Source of the DNA: Clostridia bacterium
Lineage (GTDB): Bacteria; Bacillota; Clostridia; Saccharofermentanales; Saccharofermentanaceae
Assembly (NCBI GenBank): GCA_016281535.1
Contig: JAEEIT010000113.1
Span: 1 to 42,158, forward strand
Direction: 5' to 3'
DNA: 42,158 bases
This document shows, one piece after another, positions 41,960-42,158 of this stretch. Under the pieces are notes generated by a model. That model did not search any database. It saw only the letters and a list, made by a program, of their open reading frames with translations, and was not told the origin of the DNA. Within the stretch, counting starts at the first letter, position 1, and each line of letters opens with the position of its first letter. A program made the position numbers and the translations under genes.

Positions 41960-41986
41960 AAAAAACCCGCTCCTATTCGAAGCGGG
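41960..41986 (-). terminator. Intrinsic terminator of rpmB
   Basis: On the minus strand CCCGCT and AGCGGG form a stem with a 9-nt loop and are followed by TTTTTT. It lies about 38 bp after the rpmB stop. Confidence 0.92.
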
Positions 41987-42023
41987 ATCATTTCATAACC
42001 AAGATCTTGTCCGGCAGAAGAAC

Positions 42024-42158
42024 TTACGCTCTTTCTACTGCACCGGAACGAAGGCAACGCGTACAAACATGCATAGTCTTAGGGGTGCCATCAACAACGA
42101 CCTTAACGTTACGAACGTTCGGCTGCTGCTGTGTCAACGCACGACGGGAAACCTGTGA
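42024..42158 (-). CDS. rpmB: 50S ribosomal protein L28, C-terminal part
   Basis: The frame runs from the right edge to a TAA at 42026-42024 and codes for 44 residues: SQVSRRALTQQQPNVRNVKV, then VVDGTPKTMHVCTRCLRSGA and VERA. This matches the L28 C-terminus, including the CTRCLRSG motif with two Cys that may bind zinc. The N-terminal third lies outside the window. L28 is a component of the large ribosomal subunit. The gene has its own terminator. Confidence 0.92.
   Translation of the reverse strand, partial: SQVSRRALTQQQPNVRNVKVVVDGTPKTMHVCTRCLRSGAVERA

Overview
The window is a gene-dense segment of a chromosome from a Bacillota bacterium of the class Clostridia, fairly rich in G+C. This rests on the hprK-murB-rapZ-whiA cluster, a T-box leader, DnaD- and DnaI-type replication proteins, a PadR/HAAS operon, AGGAGG-type ribosome binding sites and U-rich intrinsic terminators. 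The genus cannot be fixed from the sequence. I see no rRNA, tRNA, prophage, transposase or CRISPR array. The content is mostly housekeeping; the unusual material lies between the genes and in a lone reverse transcriptase.

Layout. 1-842: tandem repeat, then a putative lipoprotein. 944-4721: hprK, murB, rapZ, whiA (carbon control and cell envelope), closed by a terminator. 4764-6517: a PadR regulator with two matching palindromes around its promoter, then two overlapping membrane-protein genes. 6562-8290: strong promoter, T-box leader whose specifier reads as UUC (Phe), and a phenylacetate-CoA ligase gene. 8604-15514: zinc-ribbon membrane protein, small membrane protein, macro-domain protein, glutamine synthetase, GGDEF/EAL protein. 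15623-21464: D-Ala-D-Ala ligase (minus), large GT-C-like membrane protein, HI0933-type flavoprotein, EamA-type transporter (minus). 21797-24907: membrane-anchored beta-propeller and two unrecognised proteins. 24923-31016: uridine-kinase-like protein, MetA, NAD(P)HX dehydratase, alanine racemase, DUF2079 membrane protein. 31007-31464: an array of four palindromes and a large hairpin element. 31531-35373: DnaD-like protein, DnaI-like helicase loader, AcpS, and an SH3/NlpC-P60-like protein that has lost its catalytic residues. 35348-42158, all minus: reverse transcriptase behind a structured leader, an unrecognised protein, TrkH and TrkA, a GNAT-aldo/keto reductase fusion, and the 3' end of rpmB.

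Functional themes: peptidoglycan precursors (murB, ddl, alr, possibly rapZ/whiA), replication initiation (dnaD, dnaI), potassium uptake (trkA-trkH), and nitrogen, sulfur and aromatic amino-acid metabolism (glnA, metA, T-box-paaK).

Three candidates for undescribed biology stand out. (1) A stand-alone reverse transcriptase of about 421 residues (YSDD motif) whose 206-nt leader folds into a long closing stem around several hairpins, in the position where retrons and DRT-type defence systems carry their noncoding RNA. (2) Four near-identical palindromes, GACACATTAAA...TTTAATGTGTC, with different centres, repeating at 63, 74 and 63 bp. (3) A dispersed hairpin family, three copies here, with a conserved 26-nt apex (GNRA-type tetraloop) on stems that differ in sequence but stay complementary. 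All coordinates and structures were read by eye; no folding or database search was run.
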